A DNA stretch of 55,324 bases, taken from assembly GCA_023255735.1 (NCBI GenBank), contig JAGDVP010000009.1, positions 2,302-57,625 on the forward strand. The letters are read 5' to 3'. The stretch comes from Halothiobacillus sp. (GTDB taxonomy: Bacteria > Pseudomonadota > Gammaproteobacteria > Halothiobacillales > Halothiobacillaceae). Numbering within the stretch: the first letter of the stretch is position 1; every line of letters begins with the position of its first letter. The position numbers and the translations under genes are program-made. The notes under the pieces were generated by a model that saw only the letters and a program-made list of their open reading frames with translations, did not search any database and was not told the DNA's origin. Of this stretch, positions 34,942 through 44,210 are shown in pieces.

Positions 34942-34956
34942 TTCGCCTCTCTTTGA

Positions 34957-37900
34957 TTAGGGTTCCTCGGCTATCTGCACGGCGCTGGGTGGTATGACGG
35001 GGCGGGGCTGGCGGCGCAAACCCTCGGCCACCACGTAAAACGCGGGGGTAACATACAGCGTTAAAATCTGCGAGAACACAAGCCCGCCCACCACGGCAAT
35101 GCCTAAGGCTTGATGCGCTTCGGCCTGTGCGCCAAAGCCGATGGCAATGGGCAGGGTGCCTAAAATAGCGGCCAGGGTGGTCATGGTGATGGGGCGAAAG
35201 CGTACGGCGCAGGCATCGACAATCGCATCGATGGCCGACTCGCCCTCACGCCGGCGGTGGATGGCAAAATCGAGCATGATGATGCCGTTTTTCTTCACCA
35301 AGCCCACCAGCATGATGATGCCGACAAAACTGAACACATCCAACGGCTGGTGGAACAGATACAGCGAGGCTAGGGCACCAAAACCGGCTAAGGGTAGGGC
35401 GGTTAAAATGGTGATGGGGTGGATAAAGCTTTCGTACAAAATCGCCAAGATGACGTAAATCACTAAGATGGTGGCACCTAGTAACAGCGGCAGGGTTTTA
35501 AGTGAATCTTGAAAGGCTTGGGCGGCACCGGCGAACTGGCCGCTCACATTTTGCGGCAGGGCTTGGTCGGCCACTTGGGTGATGGCGCGGCTGACTTGAT
35601 CGAGCGAGTAGCCGGGTTCTAAATCAAATGAGAGCGTGACGGAAGGCAGTTGGCCGTAATGGGTGATGGCTAAAGGCCCAACGCCGGTTGAAAACTGCGC
35701 CACGGCAGACAGTGGCACCAAGGTGTTGTTCGCGCCCGGCACGGTGATGGCCTCAAGTGCGGAGAGATCGTTTTGGTAGCGCGGATTAAGCTCGGCGATG
35801 ACTTGATACTGGTTGCTTGCGCCGTAAATTGTGCTGATTTGCGTGCCGCCAAAGGCCAAATTTAAGGTTTGTTCCAGCGCGCTTGAGGTAACGCCCAAGG
35901 CGGCGGCACGATCGCGCAGAATGCGCACATTGATTTGCGGGTTGCGAATTTGCAGGCTGGAATCCACGCTGGTGACGCCGGGAATTTGCCGCAACACGGG
36001 CAAGAAGTTTTGCGCCGCATCATTGAGCAAGGTTTGATCAGTCGATTGCAGCACGAATTGATAATTTGAGTTGCTGGATAACGCGCCGATTTGTATCGCC
36101 GGCGGCTCCATAAAAAACACGCGAGTGTTGCCAATTTCCTGGCTTAACTGGCGCATGGTGCCGCGAAATTGTTGAATCACTTGGTTGAGTTTGGCGCGTT
36201 CGCTCGCCGGTTTGAGTTGAATCATCATAAAGCCGACATTACTGCCGCCGCCACCCGCGCCGCCTTGGCCGGCGTTTGACATGACCGTCAGCACCGCCGG
36301 ATTTTTTTGGATGGCTTTGGAAATGAGCTGCTGCTGGGCTTTGAGTTGCTCAAAGCTGATGCCCTCAGGGTAGCTCAGCATGCCCATCACCATGCCGGTA
36401 TCGGAGTTGGGAATGAACGCTTTTTCCAAATGATTAAAGAAAAATACCGCACCGCCTAGCGAGCCTGCGGCGAGCAGCAAGACCAGCCAGCGAAAGCGGA
36501 GCGCCCCGCGCAGCGAGCGCACATAGCCTTGGGTGATAACGCTTAAAAGCCGGCTCATGAGATTAGGCTTGTGCGCTACGGCAATACCGCCCACCGTGCG
36601 GGGCGCACGCGCGCGCAAGCGCGCAAGCAGCATGGGGGTGAGCGAGAGTGCCACCACGCCGGACATTAAAATCACAATGCCAATGGTGGCGCCAAACTCT
36701 AAAAACAACCGTCCCAGCAAGCCGCCCATTAAAATCAGCGGTAAAAACACGGCGGCGAGCGAGAGCGTCATCGATAAAATCGTAAAACCAATTTCGCGGC
36801 TGCCAATCAGCGCGGCTGCCATTGGGCTTTTGCCCATTTCGCGGTGGCGGGCGATGTTTTCCAGCATCACCACCGCATCATCCACCACAAAGCCCACCGC
36901 CAAGGTGAGCGCAAGCAGGGTGAGGATATTCAGGCTGTAGCCTAAAAGATGCATCACCGCGAAGGTGCCTAAAATCGAAACCGGGATGGAGATCACCGCC
37001 ACCAAGGTTTGACGCCACTCGCCCAAAAAGAGCCAAATAACCGCTGCCACCAGCAAGCTTGCAAGAATCAGGGTGAACTCAACTTCATCGACCGCATCCT
37101 GCACATAGGTAGATTTATCGTAAATGATGCGCATTTGCGCGCCGCCGGGCAGGGTGGCATTCAATGCAGGCAAGGCTTTGCGTATGGCTTTGGCAATAGC
37201 CACCGTGTTGCTATCGGGCTGGCGGACAATCGCCAAAATAATGCCGCGTTCGTTGTTAATCCATGTGGCGCGGGTATCTTGCTGCACGCCATCTTGCGCG
37301 GTGCCGATTTGATTGAGTTCAATCGGCGCGCCGTTGTTATAGGCCACAATTAAATTGCTAAACGCCTTGGCATTGGTGAGCTGGCCATCCACATTCAGGG
37401 TGTAAGCGCGGCTGGGGCTTTGCAGCGTGCCTTGGGGCAAATTGGCATTGCTGTTGTTGATGGCTGTTACAAGGCTTGATAACGATAAATTGCGCGCCTG
37501 TAAAGCATAAGGGTTGAGCAGCAAGCGCACGGCGTAGGTTTGGCCGCCAAATACCCGCACCTCCGAGACACCGGGAATGGCTTGCAGTTTCACGGCCAGT
37601 TGCTGCTCGGCAAACGCATCGAGCTGATACAGGGGCATATTCGGTGCCGATAAGCCAATATAAACAATCGGGCTATCGGTTGGGTTTTGTTGGCGCACCA
37701 AAGGTTGCTGGGTCATGGTGCTGGGGAAAAACCTTGCCGCTTGGGTGACGGCCGCTTGGGTATCTTGGGTGGCGGCATTAATGTCGCGATTCAAATCAAA
37801 TTGAAGCGTGATGCGCGTGGTGCCGGTACTGTTCACCGAGTTCACCGACAGCAAACCTGTTATGCCTGAAAACGCCTGTTCCATGGGCGAGGCAACGGCG

Positions 37901-38097
37901 CTGGCCATGAGTTCGGCGCTGGCGCCCGGCAAGGTGGCAGTCACGGTCACGGTGGGGAATGACACATCGGGCAGCATGGCGACTGGCAGGGCGCGCCAAG
38001 CAAACACGCCAAAAATAATTAAGGCGATAAAGAGCACCGTGGTCATCACGGGGCGTTGGATAAATGGCGCGGCGAGATTTTGGCCAAGCGAACTCAT
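34957..38097 (-). CDS. RND multidrug efflux permease (AcrB/MdtB type)
   Basis: A 1046-residue HAE1-family inner-membrane pump, full length for the family. Twelve membrane helices are expected: helix 1 is at about 13-31, then a large periplasmic loop, helices 2-6 near 335-490, a second loop and helices 8-12 near 860-1025. The proton-relay Asp pair is visible in helix 4 (VGFVVDDAVVMLENI). Further marks are the N-terminal FIQRPVMTTVLF and the LPDVSFPTVTVTATLPGAS segment. It exports drugs or other amphiphiles by proton exchange, with the periplasmic adaptor and the outer-membrane channel encoded just upstream. Its start overlaps the adaptor stop by four bases. The exact subtype and substrate are not evident. 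Confidence 0.96.
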   Translation of the reverse strand: MSSLGQNLAAPFIQRPVMTTVLFIALIIFGVFAWRALPVAMLPDVSFPTVTVTATLPGASAELMASAVASPMEQAFSGITGLLSVNSVNSTGTTRITLQFDLNRDINAATQDTQAAVTQAARFFPSTMTQQPLVRQQNPTDSPIVYIGLSAPNMPLYQLDAFAEQQLAVKLQAIPGVSEVRVFGGQTYAVRLLLNPYALQARNLSLSSLVTAINNSNANLPQGTLQSPSRAYTLNVDGQLTNAKAFSNLIVAYNNGAPIELNQIGTAQDGVQQDTRATWINNERGIILAIVRQPDSNTVAIAKAIRKALPALNATLPGGAQMRIIYDKSTYVQDAVDEVEFTLILASLLVAAVIWLFLGEWRQTLVAVISIPVSILGTFAVMHLLGYSLNILTLLALTLAVGFVVDDAVVMLENIARHREMGKSPMAAALIGSREIGFTILSMTLSLAAVFLPLILMGGLLGRLFLEFGATIGIVILMSGVVALSLTPMLLARLRARAPRTVGGIAVAHKPNLMSRLLSVITQGYVRSLRGALRFRWLVLLLAAGSLGGAVFFFNHLEKAFIPNSDTGMVMGMLSYPEGISFEQLKAQQQLISKAIQKNPAVLTVMSNAGQGGAGGGGSNVGFMMIQLKPASERAKLNQVIQQFRGTMRQLSQEIGNTRVFFMEPPAIQIGALSSNSNYQFVLQSTDQTLLNDAAQNFLPVLRQIPGVTSVDSSLQIRNPQINVRILRDRAAALGVTSSALEQTLNLAFGGTQISTIYGASNQYQVIAELNPRYQNDLSALEAITVPGANNTLVPLSAVAQFSTGVGPLAITHYGQLPSVTLSFDLEPGYSLDQVSRAITQVADQALPQNVSGQFAGAAQAFQDSLKTLPLLLGATILVIYVILAILYESFIHPITILTALPLAGFGALASLYLFHQPLDVFSFVGIIMLVGLVKKNGIIMLDFAIHRRREGESAIDAIVDACAVRFRPITMTTLAAILGTLPIAIGFGAQAEAHQALGIAVVGGLVFSQILTLYVTPAFYVVAEGLRRQPRPVIPPSAVQIAEEP

Positions 38098-39473
38098 GCG
38101 GGATTACCACTCGGCGCGCCGGATTTTGGATGAGCGGGCGGGGTGGCCTCATTTGGGGCATGGGACGCGGGGGCATGGCCATTTGAGTGCTCGTCCGCCG
38201 ATCCGCCCGCTTGTCCGCTTACCGGAGATTCCGCGTGCGTGCCTTGGGTAGATGGGGCGGCGGGTGCCCGCGCGACCGCCATGCCGGGTGCGATTCGGGC
38301 GGGTAAGGGGTAGATGATCTCGGCATCGGTCGGCAAGCTGCCCGAAGCCAGCGCGACCTCGGTGGCCAGGGTGCGCAGCGGGGTGATGGGCTGCATTTGC
38401 GCTTTGTTGTTTTTTAAAACATAAACAAACGCGCCCTGATCGCCCAACTGCACGGCACCGGCGGGGATAATTTGGGCGTTAGGAATGGTGCCGAGGGTGA
38501 GGCGCGCGGTCACAAATTGCCCCGGCCACAAGGCATCTTCGGGGTTTTCAACCACGCCTTGCAGCCGAATGGTGCCGGTGGTGGCGCTGATGCTGTTGTC
38601 GATAAAATTCAAAACCCCATCGGCCAGTACGTTTTTGGCGTGCTCATCGAGCACTTCCACCCGAGGCGCTGTCGGGGCGGTTTGTCCAGCGGCAACCGGC
38701 TGGCCCAAACTTGGCCATTCGGTGCGTAAATCGTTTAACACCGATTGCGGCAGGCTGAAATTAACCAGCAATTTTTGGGTTGAAACTAAGGTGGTAAGCG
38801 CGGTGCTGTTGGCCACGACCAAATTGCCGGCTTGCAAGCTGATTTGCCCTAATCGCCCGGTAATGGGCGCGCGGATTTGGGTATAGGAGAGATTGATTTT
38901 TGCGGTTTGAATGGCGGCTTGGTCTTGCGCAATGAGGGCATGGGCGGCCATCGCGGTGGCAACGGCTTGGTCGAAGGATTGCCGGGTTACATATTCTTTT
39001 TGCACCAAGGGCGTGAGCTGTTTGACTTGCTGATCGGCATAGTTGGCTTGCGCGCGATCACCTGCGAGCTTAGCTTCTGCAGAATTGAGCGCGGTGCGAA
39101 AGGGTTCGGCATCTAGCGTAAATAACAGTGTGCCTTGCGTGACTTTTTGCCCCGATTGCACCGGTACCGATTGGATTGTGCCGCTCACCTGTGGGGTGAG
39201 AGTGACGGCGTTCGGGCTGGATAAGGTTCCTGCGGCCGTCATGGTAATCGGCTCGGTGCGGATGGTGGGCTTTACCACCGTGACTTGAGTAGGCCCCATC
39301 ATTCCCATCATCGCAGCGCGGTTATTTACGGCCGGTTTTGCAGTTTTTTCGGTGCTTTTCGCTGCGTCTTTGCCCTCTGGGGCGGGCTGGCTTTGACAGC
39401 CCCACAGGGCAATGAAAACTAAGCTTAATAAAATGGCGCGCCAAAGCGCGGGTCGGGGGTGATGAATCATCAT
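38094..39473 (-). CDS. RND periplasmic adaptor (membrane fusion) lipoprotein
   Basis: A 459-residue adaptor. The N-terminus is a lipoprotein-type signal (ILLSLVFIALWGC) with Cys at about 26. The order is lipoyl half (PVQSGQKVTQGTLLFTLD), a coiled-coil hairpin (AEAKLAGDRAQANYADQQVKQL and beyond), second lipoyl half (IRAPITGRLGQI) and beta-barrel domains. A low-complexity Pro/Ala/Gly/His tail of about 70 residues is longer than usual. It bridges the permease and the TolC-type channel. Overlaps of four bases with both neighbours show a tight operon. Confidence 0.93.
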   Translation of the reverse strand: MMIHHPRPALWRAILLSLVFIALWGCQSQPAPEGKDAAKSTEKTAKPAVNNRAAMMGMMGPTQVTVVKPTIRTEPITMTAAGTLSSPNAVTLTPQVSGTIQSVPVQSGQKVTQGTLLFTLDAEPFRTALNSAEAKLAGDRAQANYADQQVKQLTPLVQKEYVTRQSFDQAVATAMAAHALIAQDQAAIQTAKINLSYTQIRAPITGRLGQISLQAGNLVVANSTALTTLVSTQKLLVNFSLPQSVLNDLRTEWPSLGQPVAAGQTAPTAPRVEVLDEHAKNVLADGVLNFIDNSISATTGTIRLQGVVENPEDALWPGQFVTARLTLGTIPNAQIIPAGAVQLGDQGAFVYVLKNNKAQMQPITPLRTLATEVALASGSLPTDAEIIYPLPARIAPGMAVARAPAAPSTQGTHAESPVSGQAGGSADEHSNGHAPASHAPNEATPPAHPKSGAPSGNPA

Positions 39474-41104
39474 GGTCGAGTAGATTCCACGGGCACATTT
39501 TTAGGGGCGATAAAAGCCGGCGGTTCGGCCAGCGTCTTGAGCAAAGTGTCGGTCTCGGCCGCGCCTTGGCGGCTCACTGCCGGTGGCGCGGGTTGTTGGG
39601 TGGGGTCTAGAAGATGGCTCACCGAAAAATCAGGCGTGCCTAATTGCCCCACCGCCGCGCCTAATTTGGCGAGTGCGGTATAGGCATTTAAGGCATCTTG
39701 CGCCAAGGTGACTTGCGCGGTAGCTAAGGTGGATTGTGCGGTAAGCAGGTCTTGAATGGTGGTGTACCCCACCGCGTATTGTGCTTGCAGAGCTTTTAAG
39801 GCTTCGGTGGCGTTTTCAACCTGTGCGCGGGCGCTGGGTATGCCGGCAGCGGCACCGCGAAACGCATAGTAGGCCTGCCATACTGCAAGCTCGGTGGTTT
39901 GATAGGTATTGTCTCGGGTTGCCTCGGCCTGAGTGAGCTTGGCGCGGGCTTGGGCGGTTTGATATTGCTGATTAAAGCCGGTAAACAAAGGCACCGTAAG
40001 GGTTAAGCCTATGCTGTTGGTTTGGCTATTGCCCAAGCCTTGTTGAAAGCGAATGCCTTGGCTGGCATTGAGCGAAATGCTTGGCAAGCCCGCCCGCTCG
40101 GTTTGATCGAGCGTGGCGCGTGCTTGTTGGGTGAGCGCCTCGGCATTTTGTAAATTAGGGTTTTTCACGATGGCCTGATCCAAAAACGTGTGCACTTGGG
40201 TTTGCAACATCGGTACCGCCAAGGTTTCCAGCGGTGCTAAGGTAATGGGGGTGTTGACCGGCAAGCCTAGGCTGCTGGCCAGCGTGCCTTCATTTTGTCG
40301 GCGGGTTTGCTCGGCGGTGGCCAGCGTGCCTTGGGCTTGGGCTAGTGCGGCGCGGGCTTGGTATAAATCGCTCACGGTGGCTTGTCCTGCGCGGTAGCGA
40401 GCTTGGGCGGAATCCAACGCACTTTGCGCCGTTTTTACCGACTGGGTGTTAACCAAAATCAGCACTCGATCGGCCAGCGATTGGTAATAAGCATTTGCGA
40501 CGCCAGCTAACACGGTTTGAATGGCTTGGTCATTGGCGAATCGGGCGGCAATTTTTGCGGCTTGGGCGGCGTTGATACTGGCATCGCGCTGGCCAAAATC
40601 CCACAGTAACCACGATAAACTCACATTGGGTGAGGCGGTTTTTTGTACCGGAATGGCAAAGCCTGAGGTGCTTGTGATTTGCGCCTGCTGGGCGGTCACA
40701 CTCGCATTAATTTTGGGCAGCCACGCCGATTCTGCTATGCCCACCGCCGCCGCTTGGGCTTGCAGCCCGGCCCAAGCGATGCGGGTTTGCGGGTTATTTT
40801 GCAAGGCCAATGCGGAAAGCTCGGCCAAAGTGTAGGCGTGTTGGGCATCTGGCAAAGTGGTTGGTTGATTTTTTGGGCGAGCAATTGCGGCAAAGTCGCT
40901 GGGCTTTGCTGCCATTACGCCGGGGTGAGTAGGGTTACTCGCATTCACGCCGAACGGGTCTGCCAAGCTAGCGGCTTGGCTGGTTGGCGATGCCAGTAAA
41001 ACCATCAGAATCAACAGGCCGCGCGCCCTTAATTGGGGTAATAACGGCTTTTTTGCGCTTAAAACAATAGGGTGCTGGTTATCAGGCGGGCGCTTATAAC
41101 TCAA
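39470..41104 (-). CDS. TolC-family outer-membrane efflux channel
   Basis: A protein of about 544 residues with two OEP repeats, each with long helices (LAGVANAYYQSLADRVLILVNTQ; LTQAEATRDNTYQTTELAVWQAYYAFRG). The signal is a basic stretch (KKPLLPQLRARG) and hydrophobic LLILMVLLAS ending SQA. It forms the trimeric exit duct of the RND pump. The frame opens at a TTG at 41167. The TTG at 41104 is preferred because GAGGA lies just before it and the product is shorter before the signal. A Pro-rich C-terminal tail follows the last helix. It is the first gene of the three-gene efflux operon. Confidence 0.9.
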   Translation of the reverse strand: MSYKRPPDNQHPIVLSAKKPLLPQLRARGLLILMVLLASPTSQAASLADPFGVNASNPTHPGVMAAKPSDFAAIARPKNQPTTLPDAQHAYTLAELSALALQNNPQTRIAWAGLQAQAAAVGIAESAWLPKINASVTAQQAQITSTSGFAIPVQKTASPNVSLSWLLWDFGQRDASINAAQAAKIAARFANDQAIQTVLAGVANAYYQSLADRVLILVNTQSVKTAQSALDSAQARYRAGQATVSDLYQARAALAQAQGTLATAEQTRRQNEGTLASSLGLPVNTPITLAPLETLAVPMLQTQVHTFLDQAIVKNPNLQNAEALTQQARATLDQTERAGLPSISLNASQGIRFQQGLGNSQTNSIGLTLTVPLFTGFNQQYQTAQARAKLTQAEATRDNTYQTTELAVWQAYYAFRGAAAGIPSARAQVENATEALKALQAQYAVGYTTIQDLLTAQSTLATAQVTLAQDALNAYTALAKLGAAVGQLGTPDFSVSHLLDPTQQPAPPAVSRQGAAETDTLLKTLAEPPAFIAPKNVPVESTRP

Positions 41105-41296
41105 AAAAAAGTCCTCATCATTAATTCTATTGTTGCCAAGCGTGCTGGCCGATTCGGTTTGACCCAATTTTACAATCTGCGTTTCATCCCCGCGCCTATA
41201 AGCAAAGTATCAAGGCTTATGATTGCCACCTTTGAAGTTTAGTCTGAAAAGAGCGGACTTGGGCGCCGCCGCGGTTATCCGATCATAAAAACAAAA

Positions 41297-41333
41297 ATCC
41301 CCCGCACCGAGAGCCAATCTCGGTGCGGGGGAT
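41297..41333 (-). terminator. Strong terminator of the WxxGxW lipoprotein operon
   Basis: A perfect 16-base stem (ATCCCCCGCACCGAGA with its complement) surrounds a five-base loop and is followed on the minus strand by TTTTTGTTTTTATG. It lies just after the end of the gene at 41344. Confidence 0.9.
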
Positions 41334-41343
41334 TAAAAACTAT

Positions 41344-41871
41344 TTAATCATCATCGTCATGATGATGATGATGTCCTCGGTCATATTCACGGCGATCATC
41401 GCGATCATGATGTCGGCCGCGATCATCCCCCCACCTGTAGTAGCCATAACCAGGATACCGCGGCGGCGGGGCATAACCCCAACCGGGGCCGTTGTAATAG
41501 CCTGGCGCCTCATAGTAACGGGGTCCGGCTGGCCGTCCACCCCAATACCCCCGGTGCCAAACCCAGCGATCGCGCCAAATCCATTGACCGGGCATCCAAA
41601 TGGCGCCAAAAAACGGCGCAATGCCAATCACCTCATAAGGCGGTGGCGGTGGCGGGCCGCGCCGGCCATAATCAACGCCCACGATCACAGAGCCTCGGCT
41701 CTCATAGCCATCGGCATAACCATTGGGGTACGCCACCGCGCAGCCCGACAAGCCCAACCCGCCGAGCAGCAGGCCACCGAGCAACAGGCTGGAATAAAAC
41801 TTGGCGCGCGCAGATTTTTTAGGCCGCGTGCCCTCTATGTGTGCTGTGACGAGTGAGTGAATTTTGTTCAT
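41344..41871 (-). CDS. WxxGxW-repeat lipoprotein with a His/Asp-rich tail
   Basis: A 175-residue lipoprotein. The lipobox LGLSGC follows a hydrophobic stretch full of LLLGG. The mature part has a Pro run, then the YxWxGxW-type core IAPFFGAIWMPGQWIWRDR and WVWHRGYWGG. The last ~30 residues are a run of Asp, Arg and His ending in HHHHH and DDDD, which suggests metal binding; function is unknown. The ATG at 41871 has AGGACA upstream, and the frame from 41901 is less likely. It is the second gene of a two-gene operon, and its paralog lies 36 bases upstream. Confidence 0.85.
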   Translation of the reverse strand: MNKIHSLVTAHIEGTRPKKSARAKFYSSLLLGGLLLGGLGLSGCAVAYPNGYADGYESRGSVIVGVDYGRRGPPPPPPYEVIGIAPFFGAIWMPGQWIWRDRWVWHRGYWGGRPAGPRYYEAPGYYNGPGWGYAPPPRYPGYGYYRWGDDRGRHHDRDDRREYDRGHHHHHDDDD

Positions 41872-41907
41872 GATATGTCCTGACCTGAATCGATAATACA
41901 ACGCAAC

Positions 41908-42267
41908 TTAACGCCAACGGCCATCATGCCAGCGCCAGTTATCCCGCCCATCGTGATCCCAGCGGCCGGGCGCCCAGCGGGCGTTTGGGTGGGGTGGGTT
42001 GCCCCAGTGGCCTTCATTCCACACCCAACGATCGCGCCACACCCAGTTTCCCGGTAGCCAAACTGCCCCGAAGAATGGCGCAACCCCCACCACTTCAACC
42101 CGAGGGGGCGGGGGTGCATAGCGCACGACCGAGCCTGCCACCACCGTTTCGTTGCCATAGCCGTACCCGGTGGGATACACCGCGCAGGCACTGAGCCCGA
42201 GGGTGGCCATGAGTGCGCCGCCCAGCAACATGCGGCGAAATAGTGGGTGGGTGGTTTGGGTGTTCAT
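41908..42267 (-). CDS. WxxGxW-repeat lipoprotein
   Basis: A 119-residue lipoprotein with lipobox LGLSAC after MLLGGALMATL. The mature protein is the same core as its downstream paralog: VAPFFGAVWLPGNWVWRDR, WVWNEGHWG, then a Trp/Arg/Asp/His end (WRWHDGRWR). Such proteins are secreted to the envelope and have no settled function. The ATG at 42267 with GGAGA upstream is preferred over a frame reaching 42486, since the lipoprotein signal begins there. The pair looks like a local duplication in which only one copy kept the acidic His tail. Confidence 0.85.
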   Translation of the reverse strand: MNTQTTHPLFRRMLLGGALMATLGLSACAVYPTGYGYGNETVVAGSVVRYAPPPPRVEVVGVAPFFGAVWLPGNWVWRDRWVWNEGHWGNPPHPNARWAPGRWDHDGRDNWRWHDGRWR

Positions 42268-42365
42268 GCTCGGCTCTCCCCGTTTGGTATGAGCGAAGAT
42301 TAGGGGATAGTGCGCCGCAAAAGTAGAAACATTTGGTAAATAGGATGTTACCAAAGCGTACAGAA

Positions 42366-42397
42366 CAAACCGCCTGCCCCTTGAGGCAGGCGGTTTG
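42366..42397 (-). terminator. Hairpin downstream of the nitroreductase gene
   Basis: CAAACCGCCTGCC pairs with GGCAGGCGGTTTG around a short loop (13-base stem). The following minus-strand tract is only weakly T-rich (TTCTG), so it may be a terminator or a processing site. Confidence 0.6.
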
Positions 42398-42424
42398 ATG
42401 GGATGGGGTGCCGCTCGGCAGTGT

Positions 42425-43069
42425 TTAGTCTGCGGTAAACGCATGGGGCTCATGCGGGCGGCCATCCCGCACGAGCAAGGCATCAATGGTTAAGCGGGTT
42501 TTTTTCGGCCAGTTGCCGGCGGCGTTATAGCCTACGGTGAGCATGATAACGGGCAGATAGCGTTCTGCAATTGCGAAAGTTTCTTTGAATTTAGCTTGAT
42601 CGAACCCAATCATGGGGCCGGTTACCAACCCCAAGGCGGTGGCGGCATTCATGATGTTCATGGCGGCAAGCGCGCCGGAGCGTAGGGCTTCATCGTGCGC
42701 GCGAACCGGGTCGCTGTAGCCACTTTGTACGGCTTGTATGAAGTAATTGGCCAAGTCTTCATCAAAAATCCCCGCCTTTTGATCGGCGCGGGCTATCTCG
42801 GCAAAATGAGTGTGGGCTTGCAGGTCGCCCAAGACCACGATGACAAGCGGGGCTTCTTCGACCTTGGCTTGGTTATAGGCAATGGCGCGTAGCGTTTGCC
42901 TTGCGCTTAAATCTTGCACGGCAAAATAGCGGGCATGTTGTTGATTAAATGAGCTGGGTGCTTGGCGTGCGGCATCAATCAGCTGATCGAGCAGCTCGGG
43001 CGATACCGGCCGGCTCGTATCAAAATGATTAGCAGAAAAACGTTGATGCAGTGCGGTGAGTGTGTCCAT
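42425..43069 (-). CDS. Nitroreductase-family FMN oxidoreductase
   Basis: A 214-residue soluble flavoprotein. Family marks are the N-terminal RxSA region (LHQRFSANHFD), ARQAPSSFNQQHARYF for FMN phosphate binding, and the C-terminal GYNAAGNW near a Lys/Arg patch. It uses NAD(P)H to reduce nitro compounds, quinones or similar electrophiles, and the true substrate is unknown. The next gene upstream is the pirin, 25 bases away, and a divergent LysR lies beyond. The group could be a detoxification unit, which is inference from the arrangement. Confidence 0.88.
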   Translation of the reverse strand: MDTLTALHQRFSANHFDTSRPVSPELLDQLIDAARQAPSSFNQQHARYFAVQDLSARQTLRAIAYNQAKVEEAPLVIVVLGDLQAHTHFAEIARADQKAGIFDEDLANYFIQAVQSGYSDPVRAHDEALRSGALAAMNIMNAATALGLVTGPMIGFDQAKFKETFAIAERYLPVIMLTVGYNAAGNWPKKTRLTIDALLVRDGRPHEPHAFTAD

Positions 43070-43094
43070 GGTTCAGTCCTCGGTGGGTGGTAAA

Positions 43095-43955
43095 TTAAGC
43101 GTCAAGTCGCCCCATGGCGCCACTTTGGTAATCGTGAATGGCTTGGGTAATTTCGGCCTCGGTATTCATCACAAAGGGGCCTCGATGGGCGATGGGTTCG
43201 TGCAAGGGCTTGCCTGAAAGCAGTAATAGCCCCGCCCCGCTTTCGCTGTGCAAGTCGATTTTTTCCGTACCGATAGGAAAGCTCAATAATGCGCCAGATT
43301 CATAGTGTTGGCTTGGTTGGGTTTGGCTTGGGTGGGTTGCGCGCACGCTGCCTTCAAACACATAGGCCAGCAGCCGATACCCCGAGGGGAGTTGCACGCG
43401 AACAGCCGCTCCGGCATCAATTTGGAGCTGCGCCATGCCTGCGCCATCCCCGAGCGTGGGTAAAGCACCCTGCGCTTCAACCCCGTTGAACTGCCAGTGG
43501 TCGGCGATGATTCGGGCATGGCCGCCTTTGAAATTAATAGTCGGTATTTCATCGGTTTGCACATCACGATAGGCGGGTTTGCTCATTTTTAAGCGGGCGG
43601 GTAAATTAATCCACACCTGAAAGCCGTGCAGCCCATCGCTATCTGTGGTGGGCATTTCTGAGTGCAGCACACCACTTCCGGCGCGCATCCATTGGGCACC
43701 ACCGCGCGCCACGCCGCCGTGATGGCCTTCAGAATCCCGATGATTTAAACCGCCATGCAAAAGGTAGGTTAAGGTTTCAAAGCCGCGATGGGGATGCGGC
43801 GGAAAGCCGCCAATATAGTCATCTTTGAGGTCGGATTTGAGTTCATCCACCATGAGGAAGGGATCCAGCGCACCGGTAAATTCATTGATGCGGCGAATTT
43901 TTACGCCAGCGCCATCTTCGGTGGGGCGGGCAAAGCGAACGTGGGCTTGTGTCAT
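43095..43955 (-). CDS. Pirin-family bicupin protein
   Basis: A 286-residue soluble protein of the pirin family. The metal site of the first cupin is visible: FPPHPHRGFET gives two His, and GVLHSEMP gives a third His and a Glu. The second cupin lacks them, as usual. Some pirins are quercetin dioxygenases and others regulate metabolism, so the role here is unknown. The ATG at 43955 is chosen because CAGGAG lies just upstream, whereas the frame runs on to 44087 through the inverted-repeat element. It is followed at 25 bases by the nitroreductase gene. Confidence 0.9.
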   Translation of the reverse strand: MTQAHVRFARPTEDGAGVKIRRINEFTGALDPFLMVDELKSDLKDDYIGGFPPHPHRGFETLTYLLHGGLNHRDSEGHHGGVARGGAQWMRAGSGVLHSEMPTTDSDGLHGFQVWINLPARLKMSKPAYRDVQTDEIPTINFKGGHARIIADHWQFNGVEAQGALPTLGDGAGMAQLQIDAGAAVRVQLPSGYRLLAYVFEGSVRATHPSQTQPSQHYESGALLSFPIGTEKIDLHSESGAGLLLLSGKPLHEPIAHRGPFVMNTEAEITQAIHDYQSGAMGRLDA

Positions 43956-43983
43956 GACGATCTCCTGTTTTTTGTAGGGCGCC

Positions 43984-44112
43984 TCGAAAAACCGTCGCGA
44001 GCCTATTCGAGTGCAAGGAGCCGCGCAGTAAGCAACGAGACATATTAAGTAGATAGGCGAGGTGCGAACGAGCACGCGACACCGCAATCGAATAGCGCAG
44101 TAGGTTTTTCGA
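43984..44112. repeat. 129-bp element with imperfect terminal inverted repeats
   Basis: The sequence starts TCGAAAAACC and ends GGTTTTTCGA. Inside, GCCTATTCGAG (left) mirrors TCGAATAGCG (right), so the outer 35 or so bases can pair with a bulge. It lies in the gap between the divergent pirin and LysR genes. This is the layout of a small non-autonomous transposable element (MITE) or a long palindromic repeat. I find no other copy in the window. Confidence 0.5.
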
Positions 44113-44210
44113 CATGCTTTGAAGTTTATGCGCGTTTTATTTGCGTTAATATCGAAATAAATTGCAATTAAATTTCGAATTTTTCACATTAAATGGCGGG
44201 GCTTTAACCC

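Noticed and set aside
41323-41856. 177-codon plus-strand frame over the His-tail lipoprotein
   Set aside because: It is the complement of Gly/Tyr/His/Asp-rich coding sequence and gives low-complexity Met/Ile runs, typical of a shadow frame.
43882-44115. 77-codon minus-strand frame starting in the inverted-repeat element
   Set aside because: It ends inside pirin in a different frame. Its apparent length comes from the repeat, and no ribosome site is present.
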